From Acinetobacter junii CIP 64.5 (GTDB lineage Bacteria; Pseudomonadota; Gammaproteobacteria; Pseudomonadales; Moraxellaceae): a stretch of 64,000 nucleotides of DNA. The notes under the pieces were generated by a model. That model searched no databases. It was not told the DNA's origin and saw only the letters and a list, made by a program, of their open reading frames with translations. This document shows, piece by piece, positions 47,464 to 59,063 of the stretch. The stretch is taken from positions 89,535 through 153,534 of the forward strand of contig NZ_KB849654.1 in assembly GCF_000368765.1 (NCBI RefSeq), read 5' to 3'. The first letter of the stretch is position 1, and each line of letters opens with the position of its first letter. Made by a program: the position numbers and the translations under genes.

Positions 47464-48276
47464 TTAGTTAGGTAAAACAGTGGTTGGATTAACAGGTTTA
47501 CCATCTAATCTAACTTGGAATTCCAGCATGACTCTAGTCGCTCCTGAAGAACCCATTTCAGCAATCTTTTGACCAGCTGTCACATTGTCACCGCTTTTCA
47601 CCAACATTTTACTGTTATGTGCATAAGCAGTAATGTAACCATCAATGTGCTTAATCAGAACCAAGTTGCCGTATTCTTTTAGACCATCCGCTGCATATAC
47701 AACTTGACCATTTGCTGCTGCATAGACTGGATCACCCTCATTTCCACCATAACGGGTTCCTTTAACATTACTTGCCAAATTAAAACCTTGAATCACAGGA
47801 CCGTTGCTAGGTTTTACCCAGCGTAACCCCGATGCTAAAGTTGAAGCAGTTGGTGAATTGACAGGTGTTGGCGTAATAACAGGTGTTTTTGGTACAACTG
47901 GCTGTTGAGTCGGTAAATTAATCGTTTGACGTTGGATAGGAGTTGCTTGAGTGATCGCCTGCGTCGACGTAGTACGCTGACTAACTGAGCCTTTAAGTCT
48001 TAGTGACTGATTCACATAAATTCGATACGGAGCTGCAATATCATTCAGTGCAGCAATATCTAAGTAGTTCAAACCATAGCGGTTTGCGATCCCACTCAGT
48101 GTATCCCCTGAACGCACTGTATAGTAATTAGGTGCATTCACGTAGCGTGCGCCACCTTTATATTGTGGTTTAGATGCACACCCCGTCACAATTACTGTCG
48201 TTGCTACTGATAAAGACAATAGGATTGTTTTAATCATTTTCTTTGTTAGAAAAATCGAGACTTGGTTTGAATGCAT
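47464..48276 (-). CDS. NlpD-like lipoprotein: LysM + degenerate M23 (LytM) domain
   Basis: 270 aa from the ATG with GAGGGTGAAG upstream; MIKTILLS at 48237 is a possible shorter start. Lipobox VTGC places it as a lipoprotein. LysM domain (YYTVRSGDTLSGIANRYGLNY) then a Thr/Pro/Gln linker, then LytM-like GDPVYAAANGQVVYA. The zinc ligands of active M23 enzymes are missing: GGNEGD replaces HxGxD and MLEFQV replaces HxH. It should therefore activate amidases at the septum, like NlpD/EnvC, not cut peptidoglycan. It follows surE as nlpD often does. Confidence 0.9.
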   Translation of the reverse strand: MHSNQVSIFLTKKMIKTILLSLSVATTVIVTGCASKPQYKGGARYVNAPNYYTVRSGDTLSGIANRYGLNYLDIAALNDIAAPYRIYVNQSLRLKGSVSQRTTSTQAITQATPIQRQTINLPTQQPVVPKTPVITPTPVNSPTASTLASGLRWVKPSNGPVIQGFNLASNVKGTRYGGNEGDPVYAAANGQVVYAADGLKEYGNLVLIKHIDGYITAYAHNSKMLVKSGDNVTAGQKIAEMGSSGATRVMLEFQVRLDGKPVNPTTVLPN

Positions 48277-48384
48277 CTTCACCCTCATCGAAACCTGAAT
48301 TATATTTGCGCCTAAGAGTATCAAAAAAGTGAAAAAAAACGAGTTCTCACTTTCTATATTCACAAAGTTATAACATAGCAACCG

Positions 48385-49155
48385 CTAACCATTAACAAGA
48401 ACATGTAAATTATCTAAAATCGCGTAGTTCGTTGCATCCATTTGAATTGGAGTAACACTGACATAACCATTCGACACTGCAAAAAAATCTGATTGAATAT
48501 TGCTAGAAACAGCCTGAGGATCGGTTACTGCCTCGCCAGCTAATCCAATCCAATAAACTTGTCTTCCTCGGGGGTCAACATGGCTACTTACAGGTTTAGA
48601 TTGCGCTCTTCGCCCTTGATACGTCACTTTTGTACCTTGGATTTGAGCAACATCTGGAATATTAATATTAAAAATATGACGAGGTGGTAAAATAGGTAAT
48701 CCATTTGCAATAAAGTCATGGACCCATTGTGCTGCTTGCGCATAATGCAGAGGGTGTTCATATGATCGAACATTTGAACCTGCCAAAGAAACAGCAATCG
48801 CAGGATGTTTCATTAACCGTCCTTCAAATGCAGCTCCTACCGTACCTGAGTACAATACATCATCACCAAGATTTGCACCGCTATTGATACCACTCACAAC
48901 CAGATCAAATTCAAAATCAAATAGACCATTCATTGACAAATAAACACAGTCCGCAGGCGTTCCATTCACTGCCCAGACGTCTTCAGAGATTTGAACTGGT
49001 CGCAAAGGACGATCTAATGTCAAAGCACTAGAATAACCACTCCGCTCACTTTCAGGTGCAACCACAACCACTCGACCTAATGGCTTTAAGGCCTGCGCTA
49101 AAGCTTGTAGCCCTGGGGCAAAAACACCATCATCATTTGCAATTAAAATATTCAC
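48385..49155 (-). CDS. surE: 5'/3'-nucleotidase SurE
   Basis: 256-aa metal-dependent nucleoside-monophosphate phosphatase. The N-terminal [10 protein letters not shown] contains the two metal-binding Asp residues; [32 protein letters not shown] and HIFNINIPD are all in place. Stationary-phase survival role in other bacteria. It precedes the nlpD-like gene; no pcm or rpoS lies between or after, consistent with the lack of RpoS in Acinetobacter. Confidence 0.96.
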   Translation of the reverse strand: MNILIANDDGVFAPGLQALAQALKPLGRVVVVAPESERSGYSSALTLDRPLRPVQISEDVWAVNGTPADCVYLSMNGLFDFEFDLVVSGINSGANLGDDVLYSGTVGAAFEGRLMKHPAIAVSLAGSNVRSYEHPLHYAQAAQWVHDFIANGLPILPPRHIFNINIPDVAQIQGTKVTYQGRRAQSKPVSSHVDPRGRQVYWIGLAGEAVTDPQAVSSNIQSDFFAVSNGYVSVTPIQMDATNYAILDNLHVLVNG

Positions 49156-49258
49156 TAAATTCCAGTCTCTTCAAATATTACTAGGGAGTTTTTTCAATTG
49201 AATTATTCATAGAATTATATATATTTATAACTTCTTAGTATTAGAAATTTACATTGCC

Positions 49259-49633
49259 ATGAGACATTTATCTAATTTTATTCGATTTTTTGGGGTGAGT
49301 TTCACACTTGTAGCAGCATCTGTAGCATTTGCTGACGAAGCGGTTTCAGTCAAAGAAGCAGATGCATTAATCAAAGATGATATAGCAAATGCACAAGTAC
49401 TTATCGAAATGTGTCCAAACCTCATCGGTAAGAATGCTAAATTTGACCAAAACATCAAAAAGATGGTCGGTTCTTATTTAAGTAACTACTCGGACAAGAC
49501 TGCATCTATAGACAGCTTACAAAAAGATGTTGAATTTCAAAGTCTGCTCAAAGATGCACGTTCTGCTGCAACAGAAGTTGAGAAATCAGAACAAAAATCA
49601 GTATGTGAAGATGTCCTTAATTTCGAAGAATAA
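49259..49633 (+). CDS. small secreted protein, tandem paralogue 1
   Basis: 124 aa, signal peptide ending near VAFA (25). The mature part is helical and acidic with two Cys (EMCPNLIG and SVCEDV). It is a clear paralogue of the next gene: the blocks CPNLIGKNAKFD and CPPLIGKDLKFN correspond, as do the C-terminal Cys. Possibly the Moraxellaceae family I recall as MCR_0457 (unverified). No function is known to me. The two conserved Cys may form a disulfide in the periplasm. Confidence 0.8.
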   Translation: MRHLSNFIRFFGVSFTLVAASVAFADEAVSVKEADALIKDDIANAQVLIEMCPNLIGKNAKFDQNIKKMVGSYLSNYSDKTASIDSLQKDVEFQSLLKDARSAATEVEKSEQKSVCEDVLNFEE

Positions 49634-49780
49634 GTTTTGATATAGGTAAATGTGGTTTTATTTCTCAGATTTAAGATCACATTTTCTCCATTGTTTCTAC
49701 AGCAAAGATACAAATTTCAATCTCAGTTATGCTATAAGTTATTCAAATTCTTTAAGTCTTGTTTTTGAGTTTGATTTCTT

Positions 49781-50182
49781 ATGACTAAAAATGTTTTAAA
49801 AACACTGGGTTTATCATTTCTCTTAGCGTCTACTGCATTTTCTGCAACCACTTATGCAGCAGAAAAAAAATCAGAAACCGAAAAAATTGAAGTTACTCCG
49901 ACCTCAGAAAATGTCACTCAACAAGAGTTAGCTGCAATTTATGTGCTTTCTGAAATTTGCCCTCCATTAATCGGCAAAGATCTTAAGTTTAATAAAGCCT
50001 ACGACAATCTTGTTAAAGCCTATTTAGATAATGATCCAAAAGCTGTTGATGTACTCAATAAGCGCGCAAAAAGTAAAGATTTTCAGGCTGCTTTGACAGA
50101 AGCACGTAATGATGCAAAAGCCGCATCTGATGAAGATAATCGCCAAATTTGCGACGATGTTCGAAATTATTATTCTAAGTAA
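49781..50182 (+). CDS. small secreted protein, tandem paralogue 2
   Basis: 133 aa, signal peptide ending near TYAA (27). Same pattern as the gene before it: CPPLIG, a central helix (VKAYLDNDPKAVDVLNKRAK), LTEARNDAKA and a second Cys in RQICDDVRNYY. A 147-base gap separates the copies and a terminator follows this one. The duplication looks old, since the proteins have diverged at most positions outside the Cys blocks. Confidence 0.82.
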   Translation: MTKNVLKTLGLSFLLASTAFSATTYAAEKKSETEKIEVTPTSENVTQQELAAIYVLSEICPPLIGKDLKFNKAYDNLVKAYLDNDPKAVDVLNKRAKSKDFQAALTEARNDAKAASDEDNRQICDDVRNYYSK

Positions 50183-50207
50183 CCGATTCGTTACAATACT
50201 GTGTTAA

Positions 50208-50242
50208 AAAGCCGACTTCCCCCATAGAAGTCGGCTTTGCTT
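50208..50242 (+). terminator. terminator after the paralogue pair
   Basis: AAAGCCGACTTC / GAAGTCGGCTTT stem with a short C-rich loop, followed by a short T-rich stretch. Confidence 0.8.
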
Positions 50243-50296
50243 TGTCCTAAAATGCTAGGCTCTTCTGCTTCACACAAGATATTGGAACGATCTAGA

Positions 50297-51445
50297 ATGA
50301 ATCAAAAAAGCGCTCTTGCTGCATTATTACTTTTGCCAAGCTTTTCATATGCAGCAACTGTCCTATCTGCTCCACCAGAACTAAATAATAAATCCTATGT
50401 ATTAATGGATTATGAGACAGGACAGATTCTCGCTGCAAAAAATGAAAATGAAAAACTTGCACCTGCTTCAATGACTAAAATGATGACAAGCTACATCATT
50501 GAGCAGAAACTTTTGAAGGGGGAATTGACTGAAAACGAACAAGTACGCATGAATGAATCTGCGTGGTGTCGTGGAAGTAGTACAGAATCATGTATGTATG
50601 TACCACTTAATGGAACAGCAACTGTTCTAGAAATGCTTCGCGGTATTATCATCCAATCAGGTAATGATGCTTCTAAAGCAATGGCTGAACATATTGCGGG
50701 CAATGAAGGTACATTCGCCCACATGATGAACCAAGAAGCTAAACGCGTTGGAATGGTAAATACACACTTTATCAACTCAACAGGTATGCCTGCTGATGGT
50801 CATTACTCAACTGCAAAAGATATGGCAGTTCTTGCTCAGCATATTATTAAAGATAGCTCAAAGTATTACCCAATTTACTCTGAAAAAGAATTTACATTTA
50901 ACGGTATCAAACAAGGTAACCGTAATGCCCTTCTCTATACAGACCCAAGTGTAGATGGTTTAAAAACAGGTCATACTGAAGAAGCTGGTTACTGCTTAAC
51001 CACCTCGAGCAAACGTGGCCCTATGCGTTTGATTTCTGTGATTTTTGGTACACCAAGCATGAATGAACGTGCGAGCCAAACTCGTACATTATTAGCTTGG
51101 GGTTTTGCAAACTTTGAAACTGCTAATGTTCAACCAGCAAATCAAGTTTTAGCAAAAGCAAAAGTATGGTTTGGTAAAGAAGATGAAGTTCAAATCGGTT
51201 TGGCTGAAAACTTCAACGTAACTATGCCTAAAGGTCAAGCTGACAAAATCAAAACTCAAATCGTCGTTCAACCAAAACTGAATGCACCTTTGGCTAAAGG
51301 TCAAGTTGTAGGTAAATTAGTTGCGAGTCTTGATGGAAAAGTGATTGCTGAAAAACCACTAGTTGCATTAAAACCTGTTGAAGAAGCAGGCTTCTTTGCT
51401 CGTATGATCGACCATATCAAACAGTTCCTTAGCAACTTATTCTAA
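50297..51445 (+). CDS. D-alanyl-D-alanine carboxypeptidase (PBP5/6 type)
   Basis: Removes the terminal D-Ala from peptidoglycan stem peptides in the periplasm. 382 aa from MNQKSALA; signal peptide to about residue 19. The three penicillin-binding motifs are visible: S58-M-T-K61, SGN near 120 (IIQSGNDASK) and KTG (DGLKTGHTEEAG). A C-terminal beta-rich domain and a final amphipathic helix (FFARMIDHIKQFLSNLF) anchor it to the membrane face, as in DacA/DacC. Upstream in-frame codons from 50237 overlap the terminator and are excluded. Confidence 0.94.
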   Translation: MNQKSALAALLLLPSFSYAATVLSAPPELNNKSYVLMDYETGQILAAKNENEKLAPASMTKMMTSYIIEQKLLKGELTENEQVRMNESAWCRGSSTESCMYVPLNGTATVLEMLRGIIIQSGNDASKAMAEHIAGNEGTFAHMMNQEAKRVGMVNTHFINSTGMPADGHYSTAKDMAVLAQHIIKDSSKYYPIYSEKEFTFNGIKQGNRNALLYTDPSVDGLKTGHTEEAGYCLTTSSKRGPMRLISVIFGTPSMNERASQTRTLLAWGFANFETANVQPANQVLAKAKVWFGKEDEVQIGLAENFNVTMPKGQADKIKTQIVVQPKLNAPLAKGQVVGKLVASLDGKVIAEKPLVALKPVEEAGFFARMIDHIKQFLSNLF

Positions 51446-51468
51446 TTCTTAGAATAAACAAGCTAATC

Positions 51469-51503
51469 AAGCATTCATGCTATTTAGTATGAATGCTTTT
51501 TTA
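51469..51503 (+). terminator. terminator after the carboxypeptidase gene
   Basis: AAGCATTCAT / ATGAATGCTT followed by TTTTTATTTT, 24 bases after the stop. Confidence 0.85.
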
Positions 51504-51540
51504 TTTTATAATTCATGCAAATTATTTATTGTATTTTCTC

Positions 51541-52077
51541 ATGGCTAAAAATATTCGTCCTTATTTAGATCATTACCCTGATATTGATACGAGTTGTTAT
51601 ATTGATGAAATGTCAGTAGTCATCGGGGATGTCAAGTTAGCTGAGAATGTTTCAGTTTGGCCTTTTGCCGTTATTCGCGGTGATGTCAATTCGATTCAGA
51701 TTGGTAGAAATAGTAATGTACAAGATCATTGTATGTTACATGTCAGTCATAAAAATCAATCTAAACCAAATGGTTCACCTTTAATAATTGGTGATGATGT
51801 GACTGTAGGTCATCATGTGACCTTGCATGGTTGTACTATTGGCAATCGTGTTTTGATCGGTATTAATACCGTTGTTTTAGATGACGTGATTATTGAAGAC
51901 GATGTAATGATTGGTGCTGGTAGTCTTGTGCCACCACGTAAAGTCTTAAAAAGTGGTTATTTGTATGTAGGTAGCCCAGTCCAGCAAGTCCGCCCTCTCA
52001 CAGATAAAGAAAAAGCATTTTTACCTTATTCGGCGCAAAACTACGTGAAAGTGAAGAATGATTATAAACAAAACTAA
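51541..52077 (+). CDS. gamma carbonic anhydrase-like hexapeptide-repeat protein (YrdA type)
   Basis: 178-aa left-handed beta-helix protein built from hexapeptide repeats, e.g. IGDDVTVGHHVTLHGCTIG. The three metal-binding His of the gamma-CA family are suggested by QDHCMLH and GHH. Members bind zinc or iron; carbonic anhydrase activity is not always detectable. The ATG reading MAKNIRPYL is taken as the start; an upstream hydrophobic extension would start inside the terminator region. Confidence 0.92.
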   Translation: MAKNIRPYLDHYPDIDTSCYIDEMSVVIGDVKLAENVSVWPFAVIRGDVNSIQIGRNSNVQDHCMLHVSHKNQSKPNGSPLIIGDDVTVGHHVTLHGCTIGNRVLIGINTVVLDDVIIEDDVMIGAGSLVPPRKVLKSGYLYVGSPVQQVRPLTDKEKAFLPYSAQNYVKVKNDYKQN

Positions 52078-52461
52078 TTTATTAATTCTGTTTATAATAT
52101 TAACGAAAACTACAGAAGATTATGAATAAAACAACAATATATTTGGGTTTATCTATATTAACGATTAATATCTTAACCGCATGCTCTCACTATAAATCTG
52201 ATAGTGAAATCATGAGTACCGACTCTTATTATGCAACAGCTGAAGCAGCTTCATTGAGTTTCATAGCAAGTGATTTAAAGCATCATCAAATTTTTACTAA
52301 TAATTTAAATAAATGCCCAGCCTATACATCTCCATCTCAACAAACTCCTCTATCAAATTCATACAGAGATATAATAGACTTCTTGCAAAAATCAAAAAAC
52401 GATCAACGTTTTGTTTGTTTTTTATCCACATTAAAAAGTCATGTTCTACTATCATGAGTAC

Positions 52462-52869
52462 ATGAAATATGAAAAAGTAAAGATGCTATCAAATAGTCAG
52501 TTTAAACGACTGATTGGAATACAACCCTCAACCTTTTTAGAAATGCTTGAAGTATTAGAGTCAAGCCAAGTCAATACTCAACGAGGTAGGCCTTCGAGTC
52601 TTTCACTTGAAGACCAACTGTTAATGACGCTAAGTTATTGGCGTGAATATCGCACGCTCTTTCATGTTGCTATGAGTTATGGAATCCACGAATCAACTGC
52701 GTCCAGAATTATTCATAAAATAGAAAATATTTTAATAAAATCTGATAAATTTCATTTACCTAAGAAACTACCGCATGGTGCAGGGATAGATTGGAATGTT
52801 GTTATTGTCGATGCAACTGAAATGACAATTGAGCGTCCAAAAAAAACAGAAAAGATTCTACAGCGGTAA
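52462..52869 (+). CDS. IS5-family transposase, N-terminal part (OrfA)
   Basis: HTH-like N-terminal domain and first part of the DDE domain (SYWREYRTLFHVAMSYG, DWNVVIVDATEM with the first catalytic Asp). The frame ends shortly after a run of eight A (CCAAAAAAAACAG at about 52838). Loss of one A by slippage joins it to the next frame, reading PKKQKRFYSGKKK. The ATG reading MKYEKVKM is preferred to an upstream one at 52441. Confidence 0.88.
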   Translation: MKYEKVKMLSNSQFKRLIGIQPSTFLEMLEVLESSQVNTQRGRPSSLSLEDQLLMTLSYWREYRTLFHVAMSYGIHESTASRIIHKIENILIKSDKFHLPKKLPHGAGIDWNVVIVDATEMTIERPKKTEKILQR

Positions 52870-53281
52870 GAAAAAACGACATACGATCAAAGCTCAACTC
52901 ATCATTCATTATGAAACGATGCAGATTATTTCATTAGGTCTTACACATGGGAGTACACATGATTTCCAGTTGTTTAAGGCTCAACGTAAAAAGCAGAGAT
53001 ATCAAGCCTTTATGCTGATTGATAAAGGTTATTTAGGTTTAAATCGTTTGGGGATAAAATGCCTGATGCCATTCAAGGCAAGTAAAAAGAAGCCGTTAAC
53101 TTTATTACAGAAGCAAATAAATCGGGAAATTAGTAAACGTCGTATTCGAATTGAACACGTCAATGGAAAATTAAAGACCTTTAGAATTCTGGCTACACGT
53201 TATCGAAATAGGCGTAAACGCATGGGTTTACGTCTGAATTTAATTGCTGCAATTTACAACATGGAGTTGGTTGAAAAATGA
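52829..53281 (+). CDS. IS5-family transposase, C-terminal part (OrfB)
   Basis: Carries the second Asp (LIDKGYLG) and the Glu (RIEHVNGKLKTF) of the DDE triad and the typical YRNRRKRMGLRLNLIAAIYN end. No independent start is convincing; it is most likely made as a fusion with the preceding frame through slippage on the A8 run. No stop codons inside, so the element looks active. Confidence 0.88.
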   Translation: MSVQKKQKRFYSGKKKRHTIKAQLIIHYETMQIISLGLTHGSTHDFQLFKAQRKKQRYQAFMLIDKGYLGLNRLGIKCLMPFKASKKKPLTLLQKQINREISKRRIRIEHVNGKLKTFRILATRYRNRRKRMGLRLNLIAAIYNMELVEK

Positions 53282-53833
53282 TTTTTGCAAGAGGTCTAAT
53301 ATCTACTTGTGAAAACAATAAATTTAAATGCTATCAGTCTTGTGTGGAAAATGATGCAGTGGCCTGTTATTTAGTGGCGTTATCATTACAAGAAGCAAAT
53401 TATAAACTTCCAGCCGAACAAGTATTTCAAAGAAGTTGTGAGCTTGGCATCGCCTCTGGCTGTACCAATAGGGCTGCTGGAATGTTGGACTACAAAAAAC
53501 ACTTAACCACTGAACAAAAGAAGTGTATTTTTTCAACATTTGAGAAAACTTGTGACTGGCGCGATCCTTGGGGATGCACCATGTTTGCAGACCAATTAAT
53601 TTCTGAGGAAAATACTGAACCTAATTATAAAAAAGCTTTAAATGTTCTCAATTATAGTTGTAAACATGGTGATACTGATCCAGCATGCCAATCGGCAAAG
53701 AGACTACGAAAATTTATTAATAGTAAAATTAAACCTGATTAAAGCAGTTGGTGGCTAAATCTATGATTCAGCCACCATAGCCAAAAACTCTCAAATTTTG
53801 TAGAATACATTTTTTAAAATCATGGTGCTTTCT

Positions 53834-54322
53834 ATGACCGCTTGGACACCTCATGTCACAGTCGCCACTGTAGTTGAAAAAGACGGACGTTTTCTGTTTG
53901 TTGAAGAACACAGCGAAGGCTTTGTACATACCGTGTTTAATCAACCTGCTGGTCATATCGAATGCGGTGAAACGATTATTGAAGCAGCGATCCGTGAAAC
54001 CTTAGAAGAAACAGGTCATCATGTAGAAATAGATCATTTGCTTGGAATCTATACCTATACCCCTCCCATGTTTCCAGATCGCACATATTATCGTTTTTGC
54101 TTCTTGGCACATGTCACCTCGGTTGAGGAAAATGCACAACTAGATATCGATATTGTCGGTGCAGTTTGGATGAGTTTAGAAGAGCTACAAGAATCCGCTC
54201 GTGCGCGAAGCCCATTAGTTTTAAAAGTAATTGAAGATGCCCTCGCTGGTATGAAATATCCTTTATCGCTTATTTATGAGCACCCTTTCTCTCCCTCATT
54301 AACTTCTCATTTGGATGCTTAA
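53834..54322 (+). CDS. Nudix hydrolase (NudJ-like)
   Basis: 162 aa from MTAWTPH. Nudix box complete: GHIECGETIIEAAIRETLEETG (G-x5-E-x7-RE-x2-EE-x-G). NudJ-type enzymes hydrolyse nucleoside di- and triphosphates and thiamin precursors. It stands directly upstream of mnmA (four bases between stop and start), the same order as in many gamma-proteobacteria, so cotranscription with mnmA-hflD is likely. No good ribosome site marks the start; an alternative ATG lies four codons upstream. Confidence 0.92.
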   Translation: MTAWTPHVTVATVVEKDGRFLFVEEHSEGFVHTVFNQPAGHIECGETIIEAAIRETLEETGHHVEIDHLLGIYTYTPPMFPDRTYYRFCFLAHVTSVEENAQLDIDIVGAVWMSLEELQESARARSPLVLKVIEDALAGMKYPLSLIYEHPFSPSLTSHLDA

Positions 54323-54326
54323 TTAG

Positions 54327-55460
<1,134 letters not shown>

Positions 55461-55478
55461 GGATATTGGAATCGAAGC

Positions 55479-56210
55479 ATGGCGGAGTTACCCTTTCAGC
55501 ACACCCAAGCGTTGAATGTAAGACAAAATCGTGCTTTAGCATTGGCTGCTGTCTTCCAAGCAACTCAGCTGACCCATATGACTGCGATGGCGGGACAGCA
55601 GAGTATTGGAGATAGTGGTAATTTTTATTTTGAACTACTGATCAAAGCAAGTTTAAATATTCGTCCAGCGACCAACAATGCGACTCAAACTTTAGATTTC
55701 TTTAATCAACTGGCTGATATTTCACTAGGTTTAAAAACATTAGAAGGTTGTATTACTCAACCCTTTAATACTGCACCAAAATCCAGAGTTCCTAAACTTT
55801 CGACAGCTAAACTTCCAATGTCCTATGCTATGGCATTATTGCAGTTGGAAAAGAAAGTTTATAGCAATCCTGAATACGTAAAAATTATCGAAACGGCTCA
55901 ACAAAAAATCCTAAAACAGTTGTCTTTTTTCGATAATAACTATTTGCACCCAAGTATTATTGCCAATTTAGCTCAGACCTACGTTGAAACTGCTGGGCAA
56001 ATTAACCCACGTATCCTTGTCCGTGGTAATGCTGAAGCTTTTAAAGATATGAATCATACAAATCGAATCCGTGCTTGCCTCTTTACAGGTCTACAACTTG
56101 CGCATTTATGGCGACAACTGGGCGGTAGCTCATGGAGTATGATCTTTAGTAAACGTAAGCTTTTACAAGATATTCAAGCTCTTGCTCGTTTGCAGTATCA
56201 GGTCGTTTAA
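55479..56210 (+). CDS. hflD: HflD homologue (high-frequency lysogenization protein)
   Basis: 243-aa, mainly alpha-helical, membrane-peripheral protein. Its position between mnmA and purB, 18 bases after mnmA, is the diagnostic context. Sequence blocks such as [19 protein letters not shown] and the C-terminal [22 protein letters not shown] match the family. In E. coli it affects lambda lysogenisation through CII; its normal job is unclear. Confidence 0.93.
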   Translation: MAELPFQHTQALNVRQNRALALAAVFQATQLTHMTAMAGQQSIGDSGNFYFELLIKASLNIRPATNNATQTLDFFNQLADISLGLKTLEGCITQPFNTAPKSRVPKLSTAKLPMSYAMALLQLEKKVYSNPEYVKIIETAQQKILKQLSFFDNNYLHPSIIANLAQTYVETAGQINPRILVRGNAEAFKDMNHTNRIRACLFTGLQLAHLWRQLGGSSWSMIFSKRKLLQDIQALARLQYQVV

Positions 56211-56258
56211 ACCGATGCTAGAGCAAATTTTTTATACCGTTTTACAACCTCTATAAAT

Positions 56259-56294
56259 CTCTCTTGAGGAATAAATAAAGTTCTGCAAGAGAGA
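56259..56294 (+). promoter_or_regulatory. inverted repeat in the purB leader
   Basis: TCTCTCTTG / CAAGAGAGA separated by 18 bases, about 20 bases before the purB ATG. Could be a leader hairpin or operator. Arms are perfect; function unknown. Confidence 0.35.
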
Positions 56295-56304
56295 CAAACT
56301 TTAA

Positions 56305-57702
<1,398 letters not shown>

Positions 57703-57720
57703 GCTGATCATTCAATCATA

Positions 57721-57749
57721 AAAAAGCAAAGCCTCGGCTTTGCTTTTTT
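57721..57749. terminator. bidirectional terminator, purB / GST
   Basis: AAAAAGCAAAGCC / GGCTTTGCTTTTT with a two-base loop between convergent genes. Confidence 0.9.
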
Positions 57750-57764
57750 ATTTAAATCAATAAA

Positions 57765-58448
57765 TTAAAAATTATCGAGCCATTTTGAAATATTTGCAAA
57801 GCCTAATATTTGTGCACCAAATTTTTGGCTAGTTCTAACAATTTCTAGAAGTTGAGATGCAACTGCTATATCAGCAATCGTCTGCTGATCTCCAACCAAC
57901 CAACCTGTCTGATTTAAAACCAACTCAATACGTTTTAAGTGTCTAGTAAATTCAGCTTCAATATCGGCTTGAGCCATACGACCTGTACCTTGCATCTTTA
58001 CTTGAAAACCCAATGCCGATTTCAGTAATGGCTTCATTAAATGCTTTTCAAATGCAGGACGACCTTCTGAGCTGATTTCAACAACTTGATTGAACGCTTT
58101 TTTATCACTTACACGAAAATGCACTTCATAAAAATACAAGACTTCATCTGCCCAATCTTCCCAAAGCTCTGCGTAAGCACATTGCATAGGATCTTCAGGA
58201 TAAAGCCGAGGAAGCTCGGGAAAGTGTTGATCTAAATAACGTGCAATTCGAGTGCTATCTTGAACTCGTTCCCCATTAATATCCACGACAGGTAACTTGC
58301 CGACTTTACTCAGCAAAGGGACTTTGCTACCCAGTAAGCCGTTGTAATTTATTGTTTCAAAAGGAATACCTTTAAACTTCAACATCCGTGAAACTTTTTG
58401 ACAAAAAGGTGAAATTTCCCACTGATGTAGAACAATAGAGTTTGACAT
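57765..58448 (-). CDS. glutathione S-transferase family protein
   Basis: 227 aa. N-terminal thioredoxin-like domain with SPFCQKVSRMLKFKG (the C could be catalytic, as in omega- or CLIC-like GSTs), VGKLPVVDING with the cis-Pro, and DSTRIARYLDQ for glutathione contacts. C-terminal helical domain from about 90. The closing ADIAVASQLLEI matches the N-capping box of GSTs. Substrate unknown. Confidence 0.9.
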   Translation of the reverse strand: MSNSIVLHQWEISPFCQKVSRMLKFKGIPFETINYNGLLGSKVPLLSKVGKLPVVDINGERVQDSTRIARYLDQHFPELPRLYPEDPMQCAYAELWEDWADEVLYFYEVHFRVSDKKAFNQVVEISSEGRPAFEKHLMKPLLKSALGFQVKMQGTGRMAQADIEAEFTRHLKRIELVLNQTGWLVGDQQTIADIAVASQLLEIVRTSQKFGAQILGFANISKWLDNF

Positions 58449-58544
58449 TTTTATATCTCATTTGAATGAACTGAACATATTTTTATGATGTTTCACATGG
58501 CTATCATAACAAGTTCAAGTCCATTCAAAACAATAATCTTAAAA

Positions 58545-58985
58545 TCACGCTGAACGGCGAATAATCATATTTGTTGCAGTTGCATGTGCATACAATTTTC
58601 CATCCTCATCGCGGATATAACCCTCTGAAATCACAAGATTACGCCCAACATTGATGACTTTTCCTTCTGCAATCAACGGAGTATTAAATGGAATCGGACG
58701 ACACATTTTAATATTAAGGTCTGTTGTTCCATATGACTCACCCGCAGCCAATACTGTATGTGTTGCACAACCTGTGACTGAATCCAAAATTGTTGCTGCA
58801 AAACCACCATGCACACCACCTAATGGATTGGTATGTCGTTCATCAGCAATCGCACTAAATACGATTCGTCCCTGTTCAACCTCTACAGGTTTCATTGGCA
58901 TTGTCTTTGCAATTCCTGGCTCAGGAAAATGACCTTGAGCAAATGCTTGAATGATTTCCAAACCTGTCATTTTTAATGGATTCAT
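58545..58985 (-). CDS. PaaI family thioesterase (hotdog fold)
   Basis: 146-aa acyl-CoA thioesterase of the hotdog superfamily. GGVHGGFAATILDS (about 56-69) is the typical helix start with active-site Asp/Gly pattern, and GTTDLNIKMCRPIP matches the central strand. Such enzymes release CoA from aromatic or fatty acyl groups. Divergent from an HxlR regulator with a palindromic site at its own predicted start point, so probably controlled by it. Confidence 0.9.
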   Translation of the reverse strand: MNPLKMTGLEIIQAFAQGHFPEPGIAKTMPMKPVEVEQGRIVFSAIADERHTNPLGGVHGGFAATILDSVTGCATHTVLAAGESYGTTDLNIKMCRPIPFNTPLIAEGKVINVGRNLVISEGYIRDEDGKLYAHATATNMIIRRSA

Positions 58986-59004
58986 TGAAGTTTCCCTTTT
59001 AAGA

Positions 59005-59021
59005 GTAAATCGTACATTTAC
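59005..59021. promoter_or_regulatory. inverted repeat near the paaI-like start
   Basis: GTAAAT-5-ATTTAC in the leader of the thioesterase gene, 16 bases from the stronger palindrome. Candidate second operator half or mRNA hairpin. Confidence 0.35.
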
Positions 59022-59036
59022 GACTGCAACAACATT

Positions 59037-59053
59037 AGTTCTAATTTAGAACT
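59037..59053. promoter_or_regulatory. candidate operator of the HxlR regulator
   Basis: Perfect palindrome AGTTCTAA-T-TTAGAACT in the 180-base divergent region, placed just downstream of the predicted paaI-type promoter start point. HxlR dimers bind such 16-20 bp palindromes. Confidence 0.55.
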
Positions 59054-59063
59054 TATTAACAAT

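Larger units (their letters stand above)
52376..53297 (+). mobile_element. intact IS5-family insertion sequence (922 bp)
   Basis: 18-bp terminal repeats AGACTTCTTGCAAAAATC and AGACCTCTTGCAAAAATC with one mismatch. AAT is repeated on both sides (52373-52375 and 53298-53300), a 3-bp target duplication of the ANT type, as with the dead relative at 25806-26720 (ACT). Two overlapping transposase frames on the plus strand. Inserted in the coding sequence of a lipoprotein gene. Confidence 0.94.
52122..53742 (+). pseudogene. lipoprotein with Sel1-like repeats, split by an IS5-family element
   Basis: The 5' part (52122-52375) encodes a lipoprotein signal with LTAC lipobox and the sequence up to NSYRDI. 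The 3' part (53301-53742) encodes Cys-rich Sel1/TPR-like repeats (ACYLVALSLQ, CELGIASGCTNRAAG, CKHGDTDPACQSA). Removing the IS and one AAT copy joins the parts in frame: 254 + 442 bases make a 231-codon reading frame plus stop, with RDI-I-STCENN at the join. So this is one gene interrupted once and otherwise intact. Sel1-type lipoproteins mediate protein contacts at the envelope; the exact role is unknown. Confidence 0.88.

Noticed and set aside
52122-53742. Two separate small genes flanking the IS
   Set aside because: They join in frame once the IS and one AAT are removed, so they are halves of one gene.
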